A DNA stretch of 64,000 nt from Tigriopus japonicus. Taxonomy: Eukaryota > Arthropoda > Copepoda > Harpacticoida > Harpacticidae. This document shows positions 28,328-40,200 of the stretch, piece after piece; the first letter of the stretch is position 1; every line of letters begins with the position of its first letter. Location: contig JAAGOF010000070.1 in NCBI GenBank assembly GCA_010645155.1, forward strand, positions 194,901 through 258,900, given 5' to 3'. The notes beneath the pieces are model-generated. The model saw nothing but the letters and a program-made list of their open reading frames with translations, had not been told where the DNA came from and searched no databases. Both the position numbers and the translations under genes were made by a program.

Positions 28328-28690
28328 TTGTTTGTTACTGCTTGATGCTTTTTTTAACTACAAAATCTTTCAACTGAAACACGATTGATAAGGGTTAAGG
28401 GGGCCTCGGGCTTCTCAAGAGGCTTTGAGGGGGCCCTAGGTCAAAAAAGTTTAAGAACCTCTGGTCTAAAGGCTCAAAGTTTGGAGCCTTTAGAAGCGTC
28501 ACAAGGCAAAAAAAAAAATGTTTAAAACCTCGGGCTAATTTGTGATTGAAAATCAACGTTTGCTAAAATACTGAAAAAAAACAACTTTACGTCTTATGTA
28601 GCTTTTAAAATGAACGAGTTGCAATACCAACAACGCATTTTTGGTTACTCCGATCATTTCAAGGATCTCCAGATATTTAGTGGAAACACC

Positions 28691-29300
28691 TAACGCTGTT
28701 TCATAGGCTTTTTAGGTTTGGATCGAAGTACCCAAAGACATCAAGGCATTTATTGGACCCACAATTCAATGGGGAGCAACATTATTTCTATTGTATAAAA
28801 TAAGTTTAGGTCCATGGAAAAAGGTAAATGCCTAAAAAACTGTTTATTACAACATTTTTTGATAAACTATTTAATCCATATTTAGATACCATCTAGTTAC
28901 CCATCGCATTCAAATTGAACAAAAAATTATCAATCAACAGCTGAGTTATTTGACTTTGAATGGCCCATTTTTGACCCCAAAAAGTTGAAAGCATGACAGT
29001 TAAATTACAAAACAAACTCCCAAAGATCTAATATACAATAGCTTTTTAATATCGCAAAAATAAATGAGCTTTTTTGAGTTTTTTTAGTTTATGTCAAAAT
29101 AGCTCAAAATGATATAAAATCTCACTTAAAAAGCACTTAAAACATTTTGCGATGAAAAAATCTTTTGTTAAGTCAAAGACACTCAAAGTTGGGTAATACT
29201 TAGAAGTTTTCAAAAATTCGGTTGATGTCTCAAGTTTCGCTTATAATCTATTTTGAACATGGTCCTTCAAGAAATCGTAAATCTGAATTGATTTCCTTGA
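28691..29300. repeat. Repeat family A, rearranged copy
   Basis: 28691-29155 is the reverse complement of copy 1 (from its right terminal repeat inwards). 29170-29300 matches the left part of copy 1 in forward orientation. Such a head-to-head arrangement implies an inversion within the element. Confidence 0.55.
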
Positions 29301-30307
29301 GTAGCAGGTAGAAAAGAAAGATGAATTATGTGTTTTTTGTCTTAACATTTATCTTTTCACTCTCATCTTGGTACAAACTTAAATATCATTTTATTCCTGT
29401 GAGCTAATTCAACTAACTGTGAACATCTAGAATCTCTTGTCTGAATGTTTCCTTCCACTAATTTTGTGAAAATGGAAGATATTTTGGTAATGGTGACAAT
29501 TTGAGGTCCAGTTAAATGAGCAAAATATAGTGTTACTGGAACTTTTCACACTAATCATGCCAAAAAATATCAGAAAGAGGTTGAGATTTGGTTAGATCAA
29601 AGCAAAATGTTACTATCCTGCTTTGGCTTTTCAGCAAACAAATTTGAGCCTCCGCTCAGGCGTTCAGTTGTGGATTTTTCATAAATCGAATATCATTCAA
29701 GTAAGCGATTTTGCTTCAATAAGATTGATAAGACAGGCATTTAAGGATGTCGTTTGCTGAATTTCAGCATGATATGTTCCCCCTTTCATGAATGACAACG
29801 TTTCGAAATTTGCTACAGTGGCAATACATACGCGCAGAAACGAGAGAAAAATTGACCCTACAATTGTAGCTGCAAATGTTCGGTCGGAAGAGCGCGCTAT
29901 GCTCCACGCTTCAAATTACTCTAAATGCAACAAGTTTCAGTTGATCAAGTTGAAATTGAGCACGTGAGCTTTATATTACCAGTTGGACAACTGGTTTAAT
30001 TAGATTTTTCTCTGTCTAACACAAAATTCGGAAGATTGATTTTGCCAGTAGCCGAGGCATCCAGGTATTTAGTGATCCTTGCATAGATGTACAATTTCGC
30101 AGCCTCGTGCTGAGAATTCCTGACCTGCCAATAGAAAAATGGTATCAGTGACTTCAGAGTTTGTCTTGATCTGCGATTTAAAACGTGTTGCGTTTAGATG
30201 CCATATCTGAAATTCGTTACTATTTTTGAAGATATATGATATGAGACAAATTGCATTGTATTATAACTACACCAGCAATTGGTCAAATTTTGCCCATCAA
30301 GTGCATT
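29301..30307. other. Intergenic AT-rich stretch, nothing recognised
   Basis: No open frame above about 60 codons with recognisable content, and no clear inverted repeat. Confidence 0.4.
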
Positions 30308-31240
30308 TTCAATTAAAAACCTTTTTAAACGTCAAAGACACTCAAAGTTGGATGATACTAAGAAATTTCAAAAAAAATCGGTTGATGTTTCAAGCTGCAA
30401 TTTTAGTCCATTTTGAACAGGGTCCGTCAAGAAATCGTAAATTTGAATATGAATCTGTTAGACATACGCCTTTCATTTGTAATTCTGGCTGAACACCCTG
30501 AATTATGTTTTCCAAAAATCTTGTTGTAAGTGCATTTCAAGTGATATTATATATTATTTTGACACAAACTTCAAATCTAAAAAATAGTGATGAACCGAAA
30601 GGGCTCATAATCGAAACCGAAAGTTTCGACCGAAAGAGTGCTCAACCGAAACCGAAACCGAAACCGAAAGCAGCTGACTACAAAATTGAATAAATGTGAA
30701 ATCCACCTTAAAAATGTGTTTGATGTTGGGTAGTCGCAAATTTTGAAAAATCGGGAAACCTAAATTTCAGAGGGTTTTAGATAATTTTTTTTTTCGATTT
30801 TGTTGTCAAATTCCACCCTTTATAGAGCATGTCTGCTTTCGGTTTCGGTAGGCATAACCGAAACCGAAATTTCGCCCAAAAGCGCTTTCGGCCCATCACT
30901 ACTAAAAAAGACAGGTTCCTTCGTGTCACTGAAAAGCTGTTTGAAATCTTCGAGAATTTGTTTTTTGATACAACAGTAGCGCTTTCTGCTTTTTGGGGTC
31001 AAACCTGAACCATTCAAACCCAAATAACTCTGATTATATGCTGATGATTGCTGATGAATTTATTTTTTGTGTAATTTGAATTCAATGGGTAACTATTGTT
31101 TTCTAAATAGACATTAAATTTGTCAAAAAATGTTATAATTAATTGGTTAATTATTCCTTTATTAACCTTTTTCCATGGACCTAAACTTATGTAATACAAA
31201 AAAGTAAGGCTGCTCCCCATTGAATTTTGGGTCTAATAAT
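30308..31240. repeat. Repeat family A, copy interrupted by a younger hAT MITE
   Basis: Forward-orientation match to copy 1, from the GTCAAAGACACTC word through to the CCCCATTGAATTTTGGGTC word. It is split at 30577-30909 by a 317-bp insertion with a perfect target duplication. Confidence 0.6.
30585..30901. mobile_element. hAT MITE, 317 bp, perfect 8-bp target duplication
   Basis: The ends are TAGTGATG and CATCACTA, and the similarity continues into CCGAAAG/CTTTCGG. The flanks are CTAAAAAA at 30577-30584 and 30902-30909. The interior carries tandem CCGAAA words near 30650-30670 and again near 30850-30870 in opposite sense. It inserted into a repeat family A copy, so it is younger than that element. 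No coding capacity. Confidence 0.85.
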
Positions 31241-32020
31241 ACCTTAAAAAAATTCTAAGAAACAACCATGGCCTTCTGGAGGGTATTTTGTTGTCTTTAC
31301 ACCAGAAGATAGTTAAATCCTTTAGACTACGGCATTTCCCGCTAATAAATGATTGGTTTACTTAGTTCACTCATAGAATATATTTCCAGGAGACCTATCA
31401 TGACACAGCATGCTTTAGGGCGAGATGGATGTTCGTGGTAGTCCTTTGAAATGCTTCTGTTGCAATTGGCAAGGACTCTCAAGTCGGGACAAAGGGCCCT
31501 GTCTACCTTTATTCATGCCTTTGGAGAATTAGGCTTGAGAAGAGCTTTCTCGAGATCCCCAGGAACGATAGATGAAAATGATGCCGATGCATGAATGAAT
31601 GAATGAACGGTTGGTTATCTTGGTCACACAACTCTCCCGGACTAAGCAGAAGAATCGTGACGGGTGTAGAATCTTGTGAGAACGGTCTAATGCTATTGGC
31701 TAAAAGATAACAATAAGGATGGGTTCTCAAAGGCTGGAAGAGAGTCCAAGTGAAATCCATCCATCGAAAGAGAGCCCGACGGTTGCTCCAAAGATGACTC
31801 AAGTTTGAGAATTTCGAATTAATTGGTTTTCTCTGAATTTCATTTGGAACGAAGTTGGACAATGATGAAAAAGAAGGAAGATTGATTGAGGGATGCGAGA
31901 AATGAAGGATCACAGCATAAAGTAGTTGTTGGTTAGGTATTCCAGGTGCGTGTCCTCATTTCTTGTCTCTTGTGCTCCAAGAAGTCAGAAAGAACACCCT
32001 GAATCACCGCTACCGATGTC
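31241..32020. other. 3' flank of ERp44, no separate gene
   Basis: This stretch is downstream of the ERp44 stop on the minus strand and probably includes its 3' untranslated region. A 134-codon minus-strand frame (31913-31509) has no recognisable domain. Confidence 0.4.
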
Positions 32021-34080
32021 TTAGAACTCGTCATGAAGAAGAGTGTATCGGTTCTTGGAGGGGCCCAAATGCTGAAATTGCGAGGGAGGCGGGCTTTTGG
32101 GCTGATCGCGTTTGACTCTGTCGTGATTACCGGTGTTGACCTAAAACAAAGAAACGGATCTCTAAATGTCATGATGTCTAGCCGGATTGATGTCAAGATC
32201 AAATCTCACCTCGTTGTTTTGTTGTTGAGCAGCTGAGGGATCATCACTGCTGGTATCTTTGTCGGGGCCATAATGGAACTCGCGGTGCAATTTACCCGAA
32301 TACAAGTCTTGCAGGAACTGCAACAAGATCAGGGTTCAAGTCAAATTCCATTGATTGGTTCTGAATGGAAGGCAAAGGAGACGATCAAGTCTACATCTTA
32401 CCTGTTTCAGCTTTCCTGGGATCTCCATGTCTTCGTATTTGGGAAACAAGTACATGTGACGGAAACTGTCAATGGCGATGAGGGGTAGATCAGATTTGGA
32501 TTTGCCCAAATGATGCAGGGGATGAGCAAATTTCACACCATCGGCGATGAGGAAGTTGACGTTTTCTGCATATAAAAAACGTGTATGTACCAACAGGGTG
32601 TTTTGGGCCGTTAAATTGCCATTTACTTACGTTTGTCTTCCATGAGATCCCGTTGAACAATCTCCGTGAACCGCTTGATGCTTTCATTGTCTTCGGGTGC
32701 GTGGAACAAGATCAAAAATGGCAAACCTTCTTCTGTGAGTTCCTCGGCGTTTTCAAAAGTGATCTCTCTCACCAACGGTGTGCATTTGTCTGCGGCCCAA
32801 ATACTGAATTCGTCGTAACTACAAGCACAAGAATCACGTTTAAATTTTGGCTCTTAATCGCATTGAGGGGTGCTCTCTATTTGTTGGTCAAATCACCTGT
32901 GAAGGTTGCCACGGAAAACCTCGTCATCCTCAATGGAACGGGCTTTATTCGTTCGAAAAGCCACGATCGACTGACCCGGAGGATGCATTTTGTCCACCAC
33001 CTGATAAAAGAAGGGGCATTCCATTTCAATTGGGAGGATTGCGTTCGCCAATGACTACATAAAACTGCTGGCATCACATTACTGGTTCTTTACCTCCCCA
33101 AATCCGGCGTGAAATTCACAATCGTCCTTGAGATTAGCGGCAGTCCGACGGTAGTTTTCGTACTCTTTGGAGTCTTTCTTCTCGAAATAACCGATGAGAT
33201 GTCGCTTCTTCGAGTCCAACTCGTCTACATCTTTCAAAATCGTGAACTCTTGCACGGCATCTTTAGTTTGATCGCGGATGAAATTGACAAACGCCTCGAC
33301 TGACCTCTGACCCCGATATTCGCGTTTGGCCAACACGCCATTCCGCACGTATTTGAGGGTGGGGTACTTGGTAATATGGAACCGCGTCCCCAAACCACCT
33401 GCAACGTTAGTAATACCCATGAGCCATGTTCATCTTCAAATTGATTTCAAGTTTGATCACAATGGACTGGTTTAGTTTATAAACAATCCCGACAATTTTC
33501 CCCCAAATCGTTTAATCCCGCTGAAGCACATCAACAAGTATATTTTTTTACCCGTCGGCGGGATCGGTTCCGTGGAGCAAAGTAGAGCTACAGATCTAGT
33601 CAATTAGATGTTTGGCATTTTCTGATGTACGCTTGGGTCACTTACTCTCTTTATCACAGTCGATTTTGCCGATGACAAAGTTAGTGTTGGGTCCGAATTC
33701 GGCTTCAGCCTTCTCAGCGAACTCATCCCACACCGGGGACAGCATATTGGAGAATCGGCACCAATCCGCGTAGAAATTGATGAACACAAACTCATTCTCA
33801 GCTACACGGGAAAACAGTGACGTTAAAATAGGTCTGTCTGAATAATCCATGTTCTCATAGTTGCCCAACCCACCCAAGACTTTGTCCACATTGCCCGAAT
33901 TGAGAACCACGGCTCCGCTGTCAATCAGGTCCACACCGAACCCAAGAACTATCTAAAAAAAAACGACAAACCCAAACTGGTCAAGACCACATCTGAATGA
34001 GGTGGATTTTTGATGATAAGACTTACAAATGCGATGAACCCAAATGCCTCGGAATGTCTCCTCAGCATCATCGACATCAT
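32021..34080 (-). CDS. ERP44: ERp44, thioredoxin-fold chaperone of the early secretory pathway, nine exons, 425 aa
   Basis: Exons are 34080-34027, 33952-33874, 33801-33646, 33398-33094, 33000-32897, 32818-32631, 32565-32402, 32317-32210 and 32140-32021; all phases agree. Residues 1 to about 30 form a hydrophobic signal peptide spread over exons 1-2. The first thioredoxin domain has NFYADWCRFS (Cys59). CRFS is the ERp44 signature, a single reactive Cys that captures clients such as Ero1 and secretory oligomers by mixed disulfides. ITKYPTLK and REYRGQRS follow. Later segments match the b and b' domains (IAIDSFRHMY, IPGKLKQ) and the regulatory C-terminal tail (GPSKNRYTLLHDEF). Human ERp44 has 406 residues and ends in RDEL; here the tail ends in HDEF. 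Skipping the 72-bp intron 2 gives perfect alignment of the first domain, so a frame reading through it is not used. Confidence 0.95.
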
Positions 34081-35975
34081 GAGGTTCAAACAAATCAGAG
34101 CGGTGACGGTGAAGAAGGTGCCCTAAACAGTCCCAAGATTGACGACGTATGGTTCTTGGACCAACAAATCTTCTTGAGAGAGAATCGCTCTCCTTCTGGC
34201 TTGCACTTGTACGTCGACCGTGTTTGGTTGAGGATGACGATTTCTCAGCTTAGATCCTCGTAGTGCAGTCAGTAGTGCCCTAGGAAGCCTCCAATGAACA
34301 TGAGGCTCAAGAGGAAGAAGGTTCCGTCTTTCTTTTAGTTCTACTTCTTACTCCTTGACATATCTCTGCTGTTGGATGAGATGATTAGTACGTGGGATGG
34401 TGGCCAGATGGCGGGCAGGCCTCTTTTTCTTTGCATGCGATGCAGTGAGTGCAACCAAGTAAGAAAGTAGCCACGCACTGTTTACGCGACACTTGTACAA
34501 GGCATAAAAAAGAAACTTGGGGGACGGGAAATGGAATGAGTTCTAAGGGACGTTTTGTAGTTGAAGTTCCAGTTTTGGGCTAGTTAAATATATCATCAAA
34601 ATCCGGCGATTTAAAGGCGGATAAATATTCGTAAAAAAGCCGTAAGAAATCGATGTTATGTAATATAGAGAGCCCTCTGGTGATGAGATGCGGGCCTGCT
34701 TCTGTGGCTCAGGGTGATGCTGTCAAACTTGAGCTCGAGATTGCATAAAATGATTGAATTCAAAAAGATGAAAATTAATAAATCATTTGACATGTATATG
34801 CCCTAGGAATAAGTGATTCCATTGCATCATTTAATCATTCAAGTTATCAAACTTCAATCTGAATTTGATTGCACTTGATGACAAAGGGATGATGATGCTC
34901 TTGCTCACGTCTAACAAGTCACAACCGATCACCCTGGTAAATGTCTCAGCCACTCACGATCAGCCACCTTGTAACCTCCTGTGGATTTGAAGGGAAAATT
35001 CTTGCTACTAGGCGAGTTAGTTCATGCATGTGTATGTAAACACATAATGCCGCTTTTGCAACCTCTCCACTCTTACACTATGTTTTATCTGCTCGTGGAG
35101 CAATAAAATGAAAGCCAACATAAAAAATGAACCTAGTCTTGAAAGCGAGATATGATTTCAAATTAGGAGACACTCGGATCAATGGCTCTTTTAAAGAATT
35201 TTTTCCTCCATTTGGAAATTCTGGCCGAGGTAAAGTCGTAAAAGTTGCGAGAAGAAGTTAGCTTGGATAAAATAAGGAGGAGGATAGACTCCTTAGTTTG
35301 AGTGCCCTCGTGTAACAATTTTACATGACATTTTTTTTTTAGGACTCATTTCATTTTTAGGACTTATTTCATTCGATATTCATTCATTGGAAATTTACAT
35401 TATGATTAGCCAAATGTCCCTTTAGAGATCGTCCAATACTCTGATGAGTGTGTTATTAGGACGACCCCTTTAATGGGTGACATGGCCTTGATGTTGTGGG
35501 TGTTGAATGAGCTTTTTAAGTTTTTGCCAATTATTTTCTACACAAACTGGATTTCAAGGTGACTTTCAAATCTAACATTTTCTGAGTAGCCTCTTACAAT
35601 GTGACATGTGGAAAGTGTACCTTTATGCAAACACATATGTTCCTAGTAATATTTTCCTGCCATTTTATTGCTAGTGACCAATTTTTGGAAACTAACCTCA
35701 TTTCAACAGCACAAGTTATCAACATGTGTTTTGTCTTTGAAAAGAGATGTTGTTGCATGAATGAAATAAGTGTTATTCTAAATGGTCGTCAATATGCAAT
35801 GTCAAATGAAGTGTGTCAGTTCACAGATCTCATGCAAAGGGAAGTCTCAAAATAGTAGAGAACCACGGACTTTGAAATAAACCTTGGTTATAAGTGATTT
35901 AAAGTGTTGGATCTTTTGATGTTTCCCACAGAGGGCAGTATTGTATGGATGTGACGTCACAAGAGTATGATTTGT
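34081..35975. other. Intergenic region between divergent ERp44 and LTA4H, no gene seen
   Basis: It contains the ERp44 promoter and 5' untranslated region at its left end. The open frames at 33997-34263 and 35601-35855 carry no recognisable domain. Confidence 0.4.
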
Positions 35976-36798
35976 CAAGGAGGACGGTATTACGTGGAGT
36001 GGGATCAAGCGAGGGCGCGTTACTGCGTTGGTGTGAATTTTCCTGCGTGATAGCCTGGAGTTAATGAAGAAGTTCAATATAATTCGGATTAATGTCGTTT
36101 TATTGACATAAGTCATAAAACAAAAGTCCACAAGGATTCAATGAGCAATCATTTGATGCCCAATTGATGTCTCTCAAAGAATTCAAACTGTGTTGTTTCA
36201 TTGTGTTAAGTCAGATATCTTCAAACTCCTGATCTACTGACTTGCTTTGTGATAGTGATTGTCCACCTGATGTTGAAAGCAACGTGATTTTTATCATTGG
36301 GGTTGTTTAAGGGCATTTTTCTCTTTGTAGAATGCTAAAAAAAATTTCTTTGAATCTTTATTCAACATTTTACAGTCTTCTTTTGGCTTTAGAACCCCAA
36401 TTAAGTGCTAAAAATAAAGACAGAGAAGAACATTCATATCATTGTACAAAGAGAAGAATGTCCTTGAACTATCCCAATGATTAAAACAATGTTGCTTTCA
36501 ACAAAACATGGACAATAACTATCACAAAGCAAGTCAGTAGATCAGAAGTGTGAAGATATCTGACTTAACACAATGAAACAACACAGTTTGAATTCTTTGA
36601 GAGACATCAATTGGGCATCAAATGATTGCTCATTGAATCCTTGTGGACTTTTGCTTTATGACCTATGTCAATAAAACGACATTAATCCGAATTATATTGG
36701 ATTTCTTCATTAACTCTAGGCTATCACCCAGGAAAATTCACACCAACGCAGTAACGCGCCCTCGCTCGATCCCACTCCACGTAATCCCGTCCTCCTTG
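35976..36798. mobile_element. Palindromic (foldback) element, 823 bp, 7-bp target duplication
   Basis: Two arms of roughly 360 bp are imperfect reverse complements around a centre near 36390. The tips are CAAGGAGGACGG on both strands. The flanks are GATTTGT at 35969-35975 and GATTTGT at 36799-36805. Mirror-image open frames beginning MDFCFMTYVNKTTLI on both strands (from 36131 minus and 36643 plus) follow from the palindrome and are not accepted as genes. A 7-bp duplication with long arms recalls Galileo/1360-type P-superfamily elements, but the tip sequence is not one I recognise. Confidence 0.75.
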
Positions 36799-37248
36799 GA
36801 TTTGTTCATGTCATCCAACCTTCAGAACATTCAGAGTTTTGTTTCTGTTAAATACTTACCCCATGCATGAAAACGAATGACGGACACAAGCAAGTGAGTT
36901 CAAACGCGGATAAATTGTGCGTCAATTAGAAATCAAGAGCAACATCCTATTCAAGAGCGACAGATCTTGCCGGTTTTCTTCACCTTGCTCTTCCTTCAAA
37001 ATAGTGAGGTTTGGTTGCTGACTTTTAGGTTTGAAATCGGGTGAAACAAACTCGTGTCTGAGTTATTATCTTATCTATTTGGGGACCACTTTTTGCTGCA
37101 CAGATCGCGTAGATCCCTCCTTCTTCCACCTTCTCTCTTTCACGACCCCCTCAGCAACCCGACCGGATCTGCCTGGATCTTTGGCGGTCTCAGCGTCCTC
37201 ATCGCCGGTTTGGTACTCTTAGGTGGAAGTAGTTGGACCTTCATCAAC

Positions 37249-40200
37249 ATGGCCACGATTGCCAAGAACCCGATGGATCCCAGTTCACTAGCTCGTCCAG
37301 GTTGGAGTCATCATCCACGTTTGGTCGACTCAAATGGACTCAAGACAAATCAATCTTTATAATTCCAGATCAAGTCGTGGTCAAGGACGTGTTCCTCCAA
37401 TTAGAGGCCGATTTTGAGCGTCATGTCTTGAAAGGCTCGGCTACGTTGACGTTGGAAAAAGTGGATCCCAAGACCACGGAAGTTGTAAGCCATTACTTGC
37501 GGTTGAATAGATCTGAGGTGGAATTAGCTTGCTGCCATGGTTTGATTGAGTTGGTTATTGCAGGTCTTGGACTCCAGTGATTTAAATGTGGCCAATGTGA
37601 CCTCTGGGGAGGAGACGTTGCGATTCACGGTGGGTGAGAAGCGTGGATTCCTGGGATCGGCGATTGTGATTGAATTGCCCAAATCCAATAATCAGGGGTA
37701 TATCATGGCGAAAAGGTTTTAGCACCAATGGTTTCTAATGTTGATGAATGACTCCTTTGCAGTCTGAAGATTGTGGTCCATTATGAAACCTCTCCGAGTG
37801 CAAGTGCCTTGCAATGGCTTCCACCGGCTCAAACGGCGGGCAAAATTCATCCGTACATGTTTTCTCAGTGTCAGGCTATTCATTGCCGTTCCATGGTACC
37901 GCTACAAGACACTCCGGCCATCAAAATGCCATATTCGGCCGAGGTAAGTGAATAAATTTCCCGCAAGATGAGGTTATTTTTGGATAACTAAACTAGCGCT
38001 CTAATCTAAACCACTTTTACAAAAAAAAAAAACTATTGAGCGCAAATTGTGCATATGAATGCGGATTCGACTTTCAAATTTAAATATATCGTAAATGTAA
38101 CAATAACATTCGTGAACGGACTCTCCTTCGTTTCAAAGACATTATTATCAGGCGTTGGATTGCCTTTTCCGTGCTTCTGAAGATTTTCAAAGTGAAAGAT
38201 AACGGGACACTTCGAAATCCGTGCTAGAACAAAACACATGTTGATAACTTATGCTCATAGATCTTAAACGAGATTTCATTGGTCTAACCACATTAGATAA
38301 TTGGGAGACTTAACACCGCAATATCAGTCCACACGTAAAGCTATAGCTTACACTTGGAAACAGAGTCCTTTACCCAATGTTGAAACATCAACACTAACTA
38401 AAATATAAAAACATTGTCCCTCTTTCCCTAGTTTATTCTTAGATCGAGAGAAATCCTCTTTTAAACGACGCTGTTTAATGAATGCATAACTTGATTAGCG
38501 GCAAAATTATTCTTACACAAATAGTTTTTCAACTTTGAAGTAATCTTGTACATTTGTTACTTTGACAATATTATTGGTCGAAGTAAGCATCGCGCGTCGC
38601 GCCAAATTTCGTCATTTTATTTGATTCGGGATCGCGCCATTCTCAGTATCCATTATGAAAATAAATGAAACATGACTTTCCAAATTATGTAAGAGATGTC
38701 TTTGGGCCGAAAAAAGCTTTTCTCTTTGCCGTACTTTTCGTCGCATAATGTAATGCGGAATAAGGCCGACGCAACCTTTGGGCCGAGATGGAGGACGGGC
38801 GGATTGGTTGCCGTCGTCGATCGCGTCGAGTGATGAAATCGAATCGAGAACGTTCCTTCAAGATCAGTGTCACCAAACAAATGCCATTGTGGATTAGCGG
38901 ATCGGCATGAACATGGATAATTTCTGGATTGACGGACAAATTTACAATGCGTTACAATGCAGGCGCTGGCTTAACAAACCTTAGCCGAAAACAAGTCCAA
39001 GAGCTGAGTTTGATGTTTTTAAAACTGACAATGTCTACGAAGTGAAAACTGTTTTGTATTTTAAAATTGATATGGTTTTTTTAAATTGACTTTGGAGCAT
39101 CGCCAAAATTCGTCATTTTCAACTCCATCCACCGTCGGTGAAGTCTTGTCTCTCAAGCCATGATTGAACAATCCGACAGAAATGGCCTTGTCCACATTTT
39201 TTGACATTCCCCAACCCGGTGACACTGAGGGTAAACAAAACGTTCTAACCTTCTCTGCTCTTTCAATCCGCTCACATCAGCTGTCAGTACACATTCTGCC
39301 TCGAATCCTTCAAGAACTCTCGAATTCCTCTATCACCGATTCATCTAAGCGCTTTCAATTACGCAAGCCAAGCGAACTCCGGATTACGCCACTGAGTCTT
39401 ACCCCTTTCTCGCCATCCTCTCGTTGTCGTATCCGCAAAAGTAACTCGACCGAATCTTCATCCAAATCGCCATGTTTACGGTGGCCCGATTGGCGCCTTA
39501 TAAACGGCTCTCAGAGAATCTGTGGTCACGGCAGCTTCAGTGACAGCTTCAGAGACAGCCCTGTCAACTCATACTTCTAGAAAAATGGGCAAGCCAATCC
39601 GAACGGCGTCAAACAACGTAGAGAAGGGTGGACGTAGAAGAAGTACTTAGATGTCTGGTAAGCCTGAGGTGCAGGAAAGGAGAAGTACGAGGAGAAGCGG
39701 CAAGGGCATGCTTGCCCTGAACGGTGTCAAATGACGTAGAGAACGGTTGCCATAGAAGAACAAGAAAGAAGTGCGAGGGGAAGCGCCAGAAGCAGCTAGG
39801 GACTCAAGGCTAAGAGAGAGCGTGCAATTAAAGAGATGGCAGGTTTGAAAGCAGCAAAAGCTCGCTTGCCCTGAGCTGAGACTTCAAAGCGCTTCTCTCA
39901 AGCCACTTAAGTAGTTCTCTTGTCTATTCCCAAGGAGCAAGCTTGGGGTTAGCTCTTCTCCTTTCTTGCACCTCAGGCTGTGTTGACAAAGCTGTCACTG
40001 AAGCTGCCGTGACCACAGATTCTCTGACGGCCGTTTATATTGGCGCCTCAATTGCCTCGTTGGGGCGTGTCTAGCTTATTAGCTCGAGGTTCGCAACTAC
40101 GAAGTCCTGGTTCGGTTCGCGTGTTTTCCCAAGATGCCCGCAGCGGTTTCGCCCGTCACGCCGAACGTCGTCGAGCCGCGGGTTCATCAACCACCACGGG

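Larger units (their letters stand above)
20607..28463. mobile_element. 7.9-kb hAT-type element or composite with perfect 8-bp target duplication
   Basis: The left end reads CACTGGTTTTTAAACT. The right end, reverse complemented, reads CAGAGGTTCTTAAACT, so 13 of 16 positions match; this style of end is classical for hAT. The flanks are GTCTAAAG at 20599-20606 and GTCTAAAG at 28464-28471, a perfect 8-bp duplication. No hAT transposase is recognisable in the open frames, so the unit is non-autonomous or decayed. It hosts later insertions: the Foldback-type element at 21471-22418 and the palindrome at 23140-23979. The left about 950 bp is related to 17048-17999. Apart from these parts and an exon-like fragment at 28226-28327, the interior is AT-rich with no gene I can support. 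Confidence 0.6.

Noticed and set aside
33802..33873. Read-through of the second ERp44 intron as coding sequence
   Set aside because: Removing it gives GT/AG borders, correct phase and exact alignment to the first thioredoxin domain.
35847..36870. Two near-identical proteins beginning MDFCFMTYVNKTTLI on opposite strands
   Set aside because: Mirror images produced by the palindromic element; no domain and no independent evidence.
37054..37248. N-terminal extension of LTA4H with a hydrophobic stretch
   Set aside because: The upstream frame has no ATG; starting at 37249 gives the expected length and a soluble cytosolic enzyme.
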